8,733 nt of DNA, from positions 952 to 9,684 of the forward strand of contig DMYM01000131.1 in the NCBI GenBank assembly GCA_003483645.1, written 5' to 3'. The stretch's first letter is position 1. Each line of letters begins with the position of its first letter. Source of the DNA: Verrucomicrobiales bacterium (GTDB lineage Bacteria > Verrucomicrobiota > Verrucomicrobiia > Verrucomicrobiales > Akkermansiaceae). The notes beneath the pieces are model-generated. The model was not told the DNA's origin. It worked only from the letters and a program-made list of their open reading frames with translations, and did not search any database. This document shows, piece after piece, positions 1 through 6,458 of this stretch. The translations under genes were made by a program, and so were the position numbers.

Positions 1-3
1 GCG

Positions 4-1329
4 ATGTCGGTGAGCAGGCTGGTGCGTCGCATGAAGAACGTCCTGGAGATCGAGATCGGGGATGTGTGGGTGGAAGGAGAGGTGTCCAACCTGCGCAAAC
101 AGGGCAACGGGCATTACTATTTTTCGCTGAAGGACGAGCAGGCGCAGTTGAGCTGTGCGGCTTTCAGTGCCGAACGGAGATGTGCCGGGCATGAAGCGCT
201 GCAGGATGGGGCGAAGGTGCGGATGCTCGGCGAAGTGACGGTTTACGAGGCCCGCGGACAGGCCCAGTTGATCGTGAAGCGGGTGGTTCCGGCAGGGTTG
301 GGCGAGCTCCAGGCCCGGTTCGAACAGTTGAAGAAGAAGCTTCACGATGAGGGCCTCTTTGCCGGGGAACTGAAGAGCCCCCTGCCGGCCTTTCCACGCG
401 TGATCGGGCTGGTGACGTCGGCCAGCGGGGCCGCGCTGCAGGATATTGTGAGCGTGCTCTCCCGGCGCGCGCCCTGGGTGCAGGCGGTCCTTTTCCCGGT
501 GGCGGTGCAGGGACAGGGGGCAGAACGTGGAATCGTGCGGGCCATTGGCATGATGGGCGACCCGGAACACCATGATCTTCCGCGTTGCGATGTGATCATC
601 TTGGGTCGCGGGGGAGGCTCACTGGAAGATCTCTGGAACTTCAACGAAGAGAGTGTGGCACGGGCGATCGCGGACTGTTCCATTCCGATTGTTTCGGCGG
701 TGGGACACGAGATTGATTTCACGATTGCGGACTTCGTCGCGGATGTGCGGGCCCCGACTCCGAGTGCCGCCGCTGAGTTGGTTGCTCCGGATGAGGAGGA
801 ACTGCGTGCGAAGCTGCAGCGTCTGCACGATGGTTTGCGGAGGCCGGTGCGGGAAAAACTCCGCTTCGCGCAGGATCTCATCCGCTTTGCACGGCGCGGA
901 GTGCTGGCGCACGATGCGGAACGAGTCCTGCGGGAGCCGGCGCTGCGTCTGGACGAAGTCCATGCTGCCATGAAGCGAACGGTGGAAGAGCGGCTGAACC
1001 GCCGGGAGTTGAGGCTGGCGGACCGGCAGGCCGCATGGAAGGCGCGGCACCCGCGCCTGGTGGTGGAGCAGCGCCTGGAGGGCCTGCGTCAATTCAGGGC
1101 GCGCTATGTCCAGCAGGTCAGGCACTGCCTGCAGGGCGTATCGCAGCGGCTGGAGCGGGCTAGACGCCTCCTGAAGACCCTGGGACCGGAATCGGCCTTT
1201 GGGCGGGGTTTCTCCATCACGCTGACCGCGAGCGGAGACCTCGTGACGGATCCGGCACAGGTCGGGGCGGGAGATCGTCTCGTGACCCGGGTGGCTGGGG
1301 GCACGATCGAAAGCGAGGTGAGGGAGTGA
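4..1329 (+). CDS. xseA: Exodeoxyribonuclease VII large subunit XseA (5' end possibly outside the window)
   Basis: Catalytic subunit of exonuclease VII, which degrades single-stranded DNA to oligonucleotides in the cytoplasm during repair. The 441 residues show the family layout. An N-terminal OB-fold nucleic-acid-binding domain lies at about 1-95 (VWVEGEVSNL at 21-30, GHYYFSLKD at 36-44). The catalytic domain carries GRGGGSLEDLW at 201-211, SAVGHEID at 231-238 and RAPTPSAAAE at 249-258. A charged, Arg/Leu-rich coiled-coil region follows (about 265-390), then the C-terminal GRGFSI segment. The E. coli protein has about ten residues before the equivalent of SVSRL, and this frame is open to the window edge with no visible ribosome site, so the true start may lie upstream. 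The usual partner xseB is not next to it: the following gene is sucC, 111 bp downstream. Family assignment is certain; the start is not. Confidence 0.96.
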   Translation: MSVSRLVRRMKNVLEIEIGDVWVEGEVSNLRKQGNGHYYFSLKDEQAQLSCAAFSAERRCAGHEALQDGAKVRMLGEVTVYEARGQAQLIVKRVVPAGLGELQARFEQLKKKLHDEGLFAGELKSPLPAFPRVIGLVTSASGAALQDIVSVLSRRAPWVQAVLFPVAVQGQGAERGIVRAIGMMGDPEHHDLPRCDVIILGRGGGSLEDLWNFNEESVARAIADCSIPIVSAVGHEIDFTIADFVADVRAPTPSAAAELVAPDEEELRAKLQRLHDGLRRPVREKLRFAQDLIRFARRGVLAHDAERVLREPALRLDEVHAAMKRTVEERLNRRELRLADRQAAWKARHPRLVVEQRLEGLRQFRARYVQQVRHCLQGVSQRLERARRLLKTLGPESAFGRGFSITLTASGDLVTDPAQVGAGDRLVTRVAGGTIESEVRE

Positions 1330-1358
1330 GGGTCGGGAGGCGGGTAGCCCCGGACGCC

Positions 1359-1376
1359 GTTGATCATGTGATCGAC
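1359..1376. promoter_or_regulatory. Imperfect inverted repeat upstream of sucC, possible operator
   Basis: GTTGATCA-TG-TGATCGAC is an 18-bp dyad with seven of eight arm positions complementary; the mismatch is T1361/G1374. The 2-nt centre is too short for an RNA hairpin, so if functional it would be a site for a dimeric DNA-binding protein. It sits 64 bp before the sucC start and after the xseA stop. This is seen in sequence only; no known regulator is matched. Confidence 0.25.
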
Positions 1377-1395
1377 CGGCAGGCCTCCTGCAGCC

Positions 1396-1424
1396 TTGAC
1401 CGCGAGAAGGGGGGGTCGTACGTT
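1396..1424 (+). promoter_or_regulatory. Weak sigma70-like promoter candidate before sucC
   Basis: TTGACC (1396-1401) is a good -35 match. It is followed after 17 nt by TACGTT (1419-1424), only a 3/6 match to TATAAT. Transcription would start roughly ten bases before the sucC ATG, giving an almost leaderless message. This would fit the absence of a well-spaced Shine-Dalgarno: the only purine run, GAGAAGGGGGGG (1404-1415), is 25 nt from the ATG. Chance occurrence is quite possible. Confidence 0.18.
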
Positions 1425-1440
1425 CCGCGCCGCTCGCCTC

Positions 1441-2622
1441 ATGAATATCCACGAGTACCAGGCCAAGATTCTATTTGACCAGTTTTCGGTCCCAAGCCCC
1501 CGGGGAATGGTGGCCGACACGTCGGAGGAGGCCGCTGCCGCTGCGGTGGAGCTGGGAGGAGACCGGGTGGTGGTGAAGTCCCAGATCCACGCGGGAGGTC
1601 GGGGCAAGGGAACGTTCAAGAACGGTTTTCAGGGTGGGGTGCATCTTGTGGCGTCGGGTGAGGTGGCCGGGATCGCGGACAGGATGATCGGCGAAATCCT
1701 GGTGACCAAGCAGACCGGGGAGGAGGGCAGGCTCGTACGCAAGGTGATGGTGGGGGAGGCTGTTGATATCAGCCACGAGTATTATCTGGCAATCCTGATG
1801 GACCGGTCCGCCTGCTGCCCGGTCATTGTCGCTTCCACGGAGGGAGGAATGGATATCGAGGAGGTGGCGGAAAAGGATCCGGGAAAGATCCTGCGGGAGC
1901 ACGTGCATCCCCTGGTGGGGCTCCAGCCCTATGAAGTGCGCAAACTCACTACTGGGCTTGGATTTACGGGTGACGAGGCCAAGCAGTTCGGAAAGCTCCT
2001 CGGCAACCTGTTCCGCCTTTTTCTCGAGTGCGATTGCTCGATGGTGGAGATCAATCCCCTGGTCCGGACTACCGATGGTCGTGTCCTGGCCCTGGATGCC
2101 AAGTTCAACTTCGATGACAATGCGCTCTACCGCCATCCGGAGATCGTGGAGTTCCGGGATACCGAGGAAGAGGATCCGCGGGAAGTGGAGGCTTCGAGGC
2201 ACTCCTTGAACTATATCGGCCTGGACGGGAACATCGCCTGCCTGGTGAATGGAGCGGGGTTGGCCATGGCGACCATGGATCTCATCAAGCACCATGGTGG
2301 CGAGCCTGCCAACTTCCTCGACGTGGGTGGAGGGGCTTCACAGGAGCAGGTGGCGGCGGCCTTCAAAATCATCCTTTCCGACGAGGCGGTGAAGGCCATC
2401 CTGGTCAATATCTTTGGAGGGATCATGGACTGCGATGTCATCGCCCATGGGGTGGTGGCGGCCTGCGAGGAGGTCGGGTTGCCCATTCCTCTGGTGATCC
2501 GGCTTGAGGGCAACAACGTGGCTGCGGGAAAAGCCACCCTGGTGGCCAGTGGACTCAATATAATCACAGCCGACAACCTGGCGGATGCGGCCGAGAAGGC
2601 GGTAGCTGTCATCACTGATTGA
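1441..2622 (+). CDS. sucC: Succinate--CoA ligase [ADP-forming] subunit beta
   Basis: Beta subunit of succinyl-CoA synthetase, which with SucD converts succinyl-CoA, ADP (or GDP) and phosphate to succinate, CoA and ATP (or GTP) in the TCA cycle. The 393 residues match the usual length (388 in E. coli). An N-terminal ATP-grasp domain begins MNIHEYQAK and contains the glycine-rich loop AGGRGK (51-56). The Mg-nucleotide ligands N205 (EINPL) and D219 (ALDAK) are present. The C-terminal CoA-ligase domain has LVNGAGLAMATMD (268-280) and NIFGGIMDCDVIA (323-335). Pro20 is kept, as in ATP-using enzymes; GTP-specific mammalian forms have Gln there. This suggests, but does not prove, adenine nucleotide use. 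The ATG at 1441 is chosen because it gives the canonical N-terminus; an in-frame TTG at 1396 adds unrelated residues. It is followed 97 bp later by sucD, almost certainly on the same transcript. Confidence 0.98.
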   Translation: MNIHEYQAKILFDQFSVPSPRGMVADTSEEAAAAAVELGGDRVVVKSQIHAGGRGKGTFKNGFQGGVHLVASGEVAGIADRMIGEILVTKQTGEEGRLVRKVMVGEAVDISHEYYLAILMDRSACCPVIVASTEGGMDIEEVAEKDPGKILREHVHPLVGLQPYEVRKLTTGLGFTGDEAKQFGKLLGNLFRLFLECDCSMVEINPLVRTTDGRVLALDAKFNFDDNALYRHPEIVEFRDTEEEDPREVEASRHSLNYIGLDGNIACLVNGAGLAMATMDLIKHHGGEPANFLDVGGGASQEQVAAAFKIILSDEAVKAILVNIFGGIMDCDVIAHGVVAACEEVGLPIPLVIRLEGNNVAAGKATLVASGLNIITADNLADAAEKAVAVITD

Positions 2623-2651
2623 TTCGCAGTAAAGGAACGGGATCGCGTCTC

Positions 2652-2732
2652 ATGAAAGGAATTCACACTATCCAGACCTGCAGGGAATCGTTCTGCGGTG
2701 ACTTAACCGATCTACCGGAATGGCAATTCTAG
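2652..2732 (+). other. Possible 26-codon leader ORF overlapping the sucD start
   Basis: An ATG at 2652, preceded by the purine-rich AAAGGAACGGG (about 2631-2641), opens a 26-codon frame that ends at TAG 2730-2732. That stop lies 10-12 bases inside sucD in another frame. This geometry could couple sucD translation to the small ORF in the unusually long sucC-sucD gap. The predicted peptide resembles nothing I recognise, and a chance ORF is the default explanation. Confidence 0.15.
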
Positions 2733-3628
2733 TCGAAGAAGACACGAAGGTCCTGGTGCAGGGCATTACTGGAAGTTTTGGCGGACGCCACGCGGAGTTG
2801 AGCCTCGACTACGGGACGCAGCTCGTGGCGGGCGTGACCCCCGGCAAGGGTGGACAGACCTTCGTGCACGGGGAACACAAGGTTCCCGTGTTTGATACGG
2901 TGGAGCAGGCAGTGAGGGAGACCGGAGCCACGGTCTCGGCAGTGTTCGTTCCGCCGGCCTTTGCGGGCGATGCCATTCTCGAGAGTGTAGATGCCAGGGT
3001 GGATCTGGTGGTGGCCATCACGGAAGGAATTCCGGTTCGTGACATGATGAAGGTCAGGGCGGTCATGACCGGTAGCGGGGTGCGCCTGGTGGGGCCCAAC
3101 TGCCCGGGAATCGTGACGCCCGGCCGCGGAGAAAACTCGCAGGGTGGTTGTCGCATCGGGATCGCGCCAGGCTATATTCACAAGCGGGGCCGGGTGGGGA
3201 TCGTCTCGCGCTCGGGCACGCTCACCTACGAAGCTGTCTGGCAGACTACTCAGCGCGGTTATGGGCAGAGCACCTGTGTGGGGATCGGGGGCGATCCCAT
3301 CAATGGCACGTCCCACCTCGACGCCCTGCAACTCTTCAACGATGACGAGGAGACCGAGGCCATCATCATGATCGGTGAGATCGGAGGCTCGGCCGAGGAG
3401 GAAGCGGCTGTCTGGGCCAGCGAACACTGTAATAAGCCTGTTGCGGCCTTTATCGCGGGTGCCACCGCACCGCCGGGACGGCGCATGGGACACGCCGGGG
3501 CGATCGTTTCGGGCGGCAAGGGCACGGCCCAGGCCAAGAAGGAGGCTCTGCGCGCGGCGGGAATCACGGTGGCGGAGACCCCGGCCCAGATCGGTTCGGC
3601 CCTGATGGAGGCGACCGGCTGGGGGTAG
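2720..3628 (+). CDS. sucD: Succinate--CoA ligase [ADP-forming] subunit alpha
   Basis: Alpha subunit of succinyl-CoA synthetase; it binds CoA and carries the phosphohistidine intermediate. The N-terminal CoA-binding Rossmann domain begins MAILVEEDTKVLVQGITG. GVTPGKGG is at 38-45, PNCPG at 126-130 and the loop SRSGTLTYE at 163-171. The C-terminal ligase domain has MIGEIGGSAEEEAA (217-230) and the active-site GHAGAI, with phospho-His258. At 302 residues it is longer than E. coli SucD (289). The additions are a few residues near 46-54 and about seven near 136-143 (RGENSQGG in place of a single Glu). The C-terminus is also slightly longer. The Shine-Dalgarno is weak (CCGGA directly before the ATG). 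The start at 2720 gives the canonical N-terminus. The gene ends 11 bp from the convergent ispF stop, with no terminator visible between them. Confidence 0.98.
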   Translation: MAILVEEDTKVLVQGITGSFGGRHAELSLDYGTQLVAGVTPGKGGQTFVHGEHKVPVFDTVEQAVRETGATVSAVFVPPAFAGDAILESVDARVDLVVAITEGIPVRDMMKVRAVMTGSGVRLVGPNCPGIVTPGRGENSQGGCRIGIAPGYIHKRGRVGIVSRSGTLTYEAVWQTTQRGYGQSTCVGIGGDPINGTSHLDALQLFNDDEETEAIIMIGEIGGSAEEEAAVWASEHCNKPVAAFIAGATAPPGRRMGHAGAIVSGGKGTAQAKKEALRAAGITVAETPAQIGSALMEATGWG

Positions 3629-3639
3629 GTGGCAGGCTT
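3627..3639. repeat. 13-nt direct repeat, copy 1 (just past ispF)
   Basis: AGGTGGCAGGCTT occurs here, across the sucD stop and the gap to the ispF stop. It occurs again exactly at 4253-4265 in the region upstream of ispF, so the two copies bracket the gene. It may be chance in GC-rich DNA or a small dispersed repeat. Confidence 0.3.
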
Positions 3640-4113
3640 CTACGAATCTGCCGAGGCCACCGCCATCGCTGCGATTCCCTCCCCGCGTCCCACGAAGCCC
3701 ATTTGCTCATTAGTGGTGGCCTTGATCCCGATCAAGTGCGTCCCAAGCCCGAGCGCTGCTCCGATCTTCTCCCGCATGGCTTCACGGAAGGGAAGGACTC
3801 TTGGAGCTTCAGCAATGAGCGTGCTGTCGATATTGACGATGGTCGCGCCCTCCGCCTCCGCCAGAGTCCGGCACCTGGCGAGGATCTCCAGACTGGAGAT
3901 CCCCTCGATGGATGCGTCACCGGGGGGAAAGTAGTGTCCGATATCGGGGAGTCCCAGGGCTCCCAGGATGGCATCCGCGATGGCATGGGAGAGCACGTCG
4001 GCATCGGAGTGTCCCTGCAGGCCGTGTGAGTGAGGAATCTCTACGCCGCCGAGGATAAGCGGACGGTTCTCGGCGTACTGGTGGACATCGTATCCGATTC
4101 CAACGCGGGTCAT
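3640..4113 (-). CDS. ispF: 2-C-methyl-D-erythritol 2,4-cyclodiphosphate synthase
   Basis: Catalyses the fifth step of the MEP isoprenoid pathway: cyclisation of 4-diphosphocytidyl-2-C-methyl-D-erythritol 2-phosphate to MEcPP with release of CMP. It is a cytoplasmic homotrimer. The 157 residues match the family length (about 159 in E. coli). The zinc ligands are visible: D9 and H11 in GYDVH, and H43 at the end of HSDADVLSH (35-43). DIGHYFP follows at about 57-63, and the C-terminal family signature KATTNEQMGFVGRGEGIAA closes the protein. The ATG at 4113 gives the expected MTRVGIGYDVH start. The gene lies 209 bp downstream of the inositol-monophosphatase-family gene on the same strand, so it may be the last gene of the gmk operon or have its own promoter. 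ispD is not in the window, although it is often adjacent or fused to ispF elsewhere. Confidence 0.98.
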   Translation of the reverse strand: MTRVGIGYDVHQYAENRPLILGGVEIPHSHGLQGHSDADVLSHAIADAILGALGLPDIGHYFPPGDASIEGISSLEILARCRTLAEAEGATIVNIDSTLIAEAPRVLPFREAMREKIGAALGLGTHLIGIKATTNEQMGFVGRGEGIAAMAVASADS

Positions 4114-4143
4114 TGTCGGTGGGCGTTAGGTGGTGGTTGGTTG

Positions 4144-4157
4144 ACCGCGGCCGCGGT
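4144..4157. promoter_or_regulatory. Perfect 14-bp palindrome upstream of ispF
   Basis: ACCGCGGCCGCGGT is perfectly self-complementary and lies 31 bp before the ispF start codon, where an operator could act. It is pure GC apart from its ends, so it may simply reflect base composition. No known regulator is matched. Confidence 0.25.
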
Positions 4158-4252
4158 GTTAACGTGCTCAGTGCACCTTAGACCTCATCGCGGGGCAAGG
4201 TGGAAAGGGAGTTGCTGACTTCTTTTGGAAAGTAGAACCGGTGGTGGGTGCA

Positions 4253-4265
4253 AGGTGGCAGGCTT
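4253..4265. repeat. 13-nt direct repeat, copy 2 (upstream of ispF)
   Basis: This is an exact second copy of AGGTGGCAGGCTT found at 3627-3639, in the same orientation and about 626 bp away. Its first nine-base neighbourhood, GCAAGGTGG, also occurs at 4195-4203, so this gap is locally repetitive. Confidence 0.3.
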
Positions 4266-4322
4266 TCGGATTCCGTGCCATCGGATGGTCGCGATGTGCC
4301 GCCGGACCGCTCTCCTGTCAGA

Positions 4323-5078
4323 TCAGAGGATCTCCTCTATGGGGATCTTTCCATTGGTGGCCACCACCGACCAGACATCCGGGGTGGTGGGATGCGGGGT
4401 AAGGTCGACCTTTCCTCCTCCGGATTCCACCAGCAGGATACCGGCGGCCACGTCCCAGAGAGAAATGCGGGACTCAATGTAGGCGTCCAGCCGTCCGGCT
4501 GCGATGTAGGCCATTCCAAGGGCAGCTGACCCCATCATGCGCATCTTGCGGGCACGGGTGGAGGCTCGTTCAAACCTCTCAAGGCCGGTGGCCATCGATT
4601 CCTTGTCCTTGCCGCATCCCACGAAGAGGATCGATTCTTCGAGCGTAGTGCGTTGCGAGCAGGCAATCGGTTTTCCGTTCAGGGATGGAGGGCCGTCCTT
4701 TTCCACGGTCCAGAGTTCATCAAGCATGGGATCGTAGATGAGTCCCATCACGATTTCCTCCCGGTCCCGTTCGCGCAGGGCGATCGAGATGCAGAAGTGC
4801 GGAATGCTGTAGAGGTAGTTCACGGTTCCGTCGATGGGATCCACGATCCACTGCAGGGGAGAGTCCTGGTTGCCGGCTACGCCTTCTTCACCGTAGAGGG
4901 CATAGTCGGGGAAGGCGTCCAGAAGGACCTTGGTGATGAGATCCTGCGATTCCCGGTCAAGAGCCAGCTTGACGTCGTGGTGGTGGGCTTCGTCGATGTC
5001 CTTGCTGCGGTGGAAGTTTTCCCGGAGGAGGGCGCCCGCCTGGTGCGCGGCCTGCTCGGCGGCCTGGAGGTGTGTCAT
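4323..5078 (-). CDS. Inositol monophosphatase family protein (SuhB-like)
   Basis: Mg-dependent sugar-phosphate phosphatase of the inositol monophosphatase superfamily, 251 residues and so close to the usual length. The metal-binding signatures are in order: GEEG at 63-66 (E64), WIVDPIDGTVNY at 77-88 (D80, I82, D83), and the late WDVAAG at 208-213 (D209) followed by ESGGG. These match family members that hydrolyse myo-inositol 1-phosphate, but related enzymes cleave fructose bisphosphate, histidinol phosphate or PAP. The physiological substrate cannot be read from sequence. SuhB-type activity is a reasonable default. The ATG at 5078 gives a standard start (MTHLQAAEQAAHQAG); no Shine-Dalgarno is clear. 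It lies 76 bp after coaB on the same strand and is probably cotranscribed with it. Confidence 0.93.
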   Translation of the reverse strand: MTHLQAAEQAAHQAGALLRENFHRSKDIDEAHHHDVKLALDRESQDLITKVLLDAFPDYALYGEEGVAGNQDSPLQWIVDPIDGTVNYLYSIPHFCISIALRERDREEIVMGLIYDPMLDELWTVEKDGPPSLNGKPIACSQRTTLEESILFVGCGKDKESMATGLERFERASTRARKMRMMGSAALGMAYIAAGRLDAYIESRISLWDVAAGILLVESGGGKVDLTPHPTTPDVWSVVATNGKIPIEEIL

Positions 5079-5154
5079 GGGCCGATAAAACCGCAGAAGG
5101 ACGTTGATTGATACCGCTATTTTCCGGAAAGCATCAGCGAGACATTCTCTGGGG

Positions 5155-5796
5155 CTAGCCCTTCCGAATCCGTAATTCCTGCACGGCCTGTACGATGAGA
5201 TGGGCAAGGTGCTCCTTGGTCTCCACGGGCAGGGGCTCGGTCCGGTCGGGGTAGATGAGGAGGACTTCGTTGTGGTCGGAGTCGAAGCCGATGCCGCTCC
5301 GGGAGACGTCGTTTGCCACCACCAGGTCGCAGCCCTTGCGATGCAGTTTTTCCCGCGCGTGTTCTTCGAGGTTCTCGGTCTCGGCGGCGAATCCGACCAG
5401 CACGCCCTCGTAGCGGAACTCGGCACGCGCCGATCCCAGGATGTCGGCATTGCGGACGAGTTCAATGGTGAGATGGTCCTCGGACTTCCTAATCTTGTTT
5501 TCCACGAAGGTGGCCGGGCGGTAGTCCGCCACGGCAGCCGAGAAGATGGCGGCATCCGCCCTGGCGATGTGGATACTTGTGGCCTCGAACATCTCCTGGG
5601 CCGTTTCAACCGGGACGTAGTCCACATTGATGGGGATATCAAGGCTGGTGGGGCCTGAGATCAGGGTGACGCGGTGTCCAAGTTGGGCACCCGCGTTGGC
5701 GAGGGCGTAACCCATCTTGCCGGAAGACCGGTTGGTGAGGTATCGGACCGGATCGAGTGGTTCGCGAGTTGAACCGGCAGTGACGAGAATGTTCAC
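5155..5796 (-). CDS. coaB: Phosphopantothenate--cysteine ligase (stand-alone CoaB)
   Basis: Joins 4'-phosphopantothenate to cysteine using a nucleotide triphosphate, the second step of CoA synthesis from pantothenate. The 213 residues align with the C-terminal half of E. coli CoaBC: ILVTAGSTREPLDPVRYLTN (3-22), SSGKMG (24-29), SAAVADYRPA (86-95), the lysine motif NKIRK (100-104), GFAAETENLEEHA (135-147) and the ANDVS segment (161-165). N22 and K101 correspond to residues needed for acyl-cytidylate turnover in E. coli. The start is taken as GTG 5796, which gives MNILVTAGST; no in-frame ATG lies nearby. Most bacteria fuse this domain behind CoaC. Here it is a separate gene, 52 bp after coaC and in another frame. 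The frame stays open far upstream of the GTG, so the exact start and the split deserve checking. Confidence 0.92.
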   Translation of the reverse strand: MNILVTAGSTREPLDPVRYLTNRSSGKMGYALANAGAQLGHRVTLISGPTSLDIPINVDYVPVETAQEMFEATSIHIARADAAIFSAAVADYRPATFVENKIRKSEDHLTIELVRNADILGSARAEFRYEGVLVGFAAETENLEEHAREKLHRKGCDLVVANDVSRSGIGFDSDHNEVLLIYPDRTEPLPVETKEHLAHLIVQAVQELRIRKG

Positions 5797-5848
5797 AGAA
5801 CTGAGTCGAGGTCGGAATGCGGGAGGGTTGCAGGGTAGGATAAAACGC

Positions 5849-6391
5849 TTAGCCGGAGGAGGCGGCCAGTTCCCTGACAGCATCCAGAATCTCCTCCACC
5901 GGGACGAGACGACCGGCACCTTCGTATCCGCAGGCCAGCATGCCGGATTCTTCAGGGCCGAGGAAGCGGCATCCATCGGCCTTAAGTTGCGCGACGTTGC
6001 GCTGGGTGGCGGGGTGTTCCCACATCTTTCCATTCATGGCTGGTGCGAGGAGGACCCGGGCCTGGGTGGCGAGATAGATACTGGAAAGTGGATTGGGCGC
6101 GAGGCCGTTGGCAAGGTTTCCCAGGGTATTCGCACTGAGAGGGGCGATCAGGAAGAGGTCTGCGCGATCAGCGAGGTCGATATGGTCAGGCTTCCATGAC
6201 TGCTTTTCGTCCTTCAACGAGACGAGGACCGGGTTGCGGGAGAGCGCCTGCAGAGTGAGAGGGGTAATGAACTCGGTGGCCGCCTGAGTCATGACGCAGT
6301 GCGTCTCGTGACCATCCCTGGTCAATTGCGAGACGAGGTCGGCCGCCTTGTAGGCGGCAATGGATCCGGTGATTCCAAGAACAATGATCAT
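5849..6391 (-). CDS. coaC: Phosphopantothenoylcysteine decarboxylase (stand-alone CoaC)
   Basis: FMN-dependent decarboxylation of 4'-phospho-N-pantothenoylcysteine to 4'-phosphopantetheine in CoA synthesis. The 180 residues form a single HFCD-family flavoprotein domain. The FMN-binding start is GITGSIAAYKA (6-16). The catalytic His70 is in DHIDLA, the substrate-binding PAMNGKMW motif is at 117-124 (N120), and the clamp motif MLACGYEGAGR (151-161) carries the reactive Cys154. The protein ends at TAA soon after the domain, with no ligase domain in frame. The start at 6391 gives the expected MIIVLGITGS. A GGAGG (complement of 6405-6409) lies 13 nt upstream, a somewhat long spacing. It is 67 bp after gmk and 52 bp before coaB. 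The gmk-coaBC neighbourhood is common in bacteria, often with rpoZ between them; there is no room for rpoZ here. Confidence 0.95.
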   Translation of the reverse strand: MIIVLGITGSIAAYKAADLVSQLTRDGHETHCVMTQAATEFITPLTLQALSRNPVLVSLKDEKQSWKPDHIDLADRADLFLIAPLSANTLGNLANGLAPNPLSSIYLATQARVLLAPAMNGKMWEHPATQRNVAQLKADGCRFLGPEESGMLACGYEGAGRLVPVEEILDAVRELAASSG

Positions 6392-6458
6392 GTGCCGGAA
6401 TTAACCTCCATCTGCGCCGATGTTGCGAAGAATTTTTTCCGAAGGGGATCACTTCTCC

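Larger units (their letters stand above)
4114..4322. other. 209-bp intergenic region between the IMPase-family gene and ispF
   Basis: No coding signal is convincing in this gap, which is upstream of ispF. It holds a perfect 14-bp palindrome (4144-4157), a GTTAAC site beside it, and one copy of the 13-nt repeat (4253-4265). It also has a second copy of the 9-nt GCAAGGTGG (4195-4203 and 4250-4258). No strong -35/-10 pair stands out on the minus strand, though TACTTT-like elements exist. Its size, compared with the 52-76 bp gaps elsewhere in the cluster, suggests room for an ispF promoter. Confidence 0.45.

Noticed and set aside
1396..1440. TTG start extending SucC by 15 residues
   Set aside because: The extension has no similarity to SucC, whereas ATG 1441 gives the canonical MNIHEYQAK start.
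619..1452. 277-codon open frame on the minus strand within xseA
   Set aside because: It is antisense to a clear xseA, with low-complexity Arg/Pro/Ser-rich composition and no recognisable motif; typical shadow frame in GC-rich DNA.
1471..2295. 274-codon minus-strand frame inside sucC
   Set aside because: It mirrors the sucC codon pattern in antisense and has no family signature.
3629..3639. Bidirectional terminator between sucD and ispF
   Set aside because: The 11-bp gap has no inverted repeat or T-tract.
5115..5139. Palindrome TTTCCGGAAA with flanking CGCT/AGCG between coaB and the IMPase-family gene
   Set aside because: The perfect part is only 10 bp and the outer arms are unevenly spaced; no T-tract follows, so neither terminator nor operator is supported.
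5079..5642. Upstream extension of the IMPase-family frame to 5642
   Set aside because: The extra residues are the out-of-frame shadow of coaB; the family N-terminus begins at the ATG at 5078.
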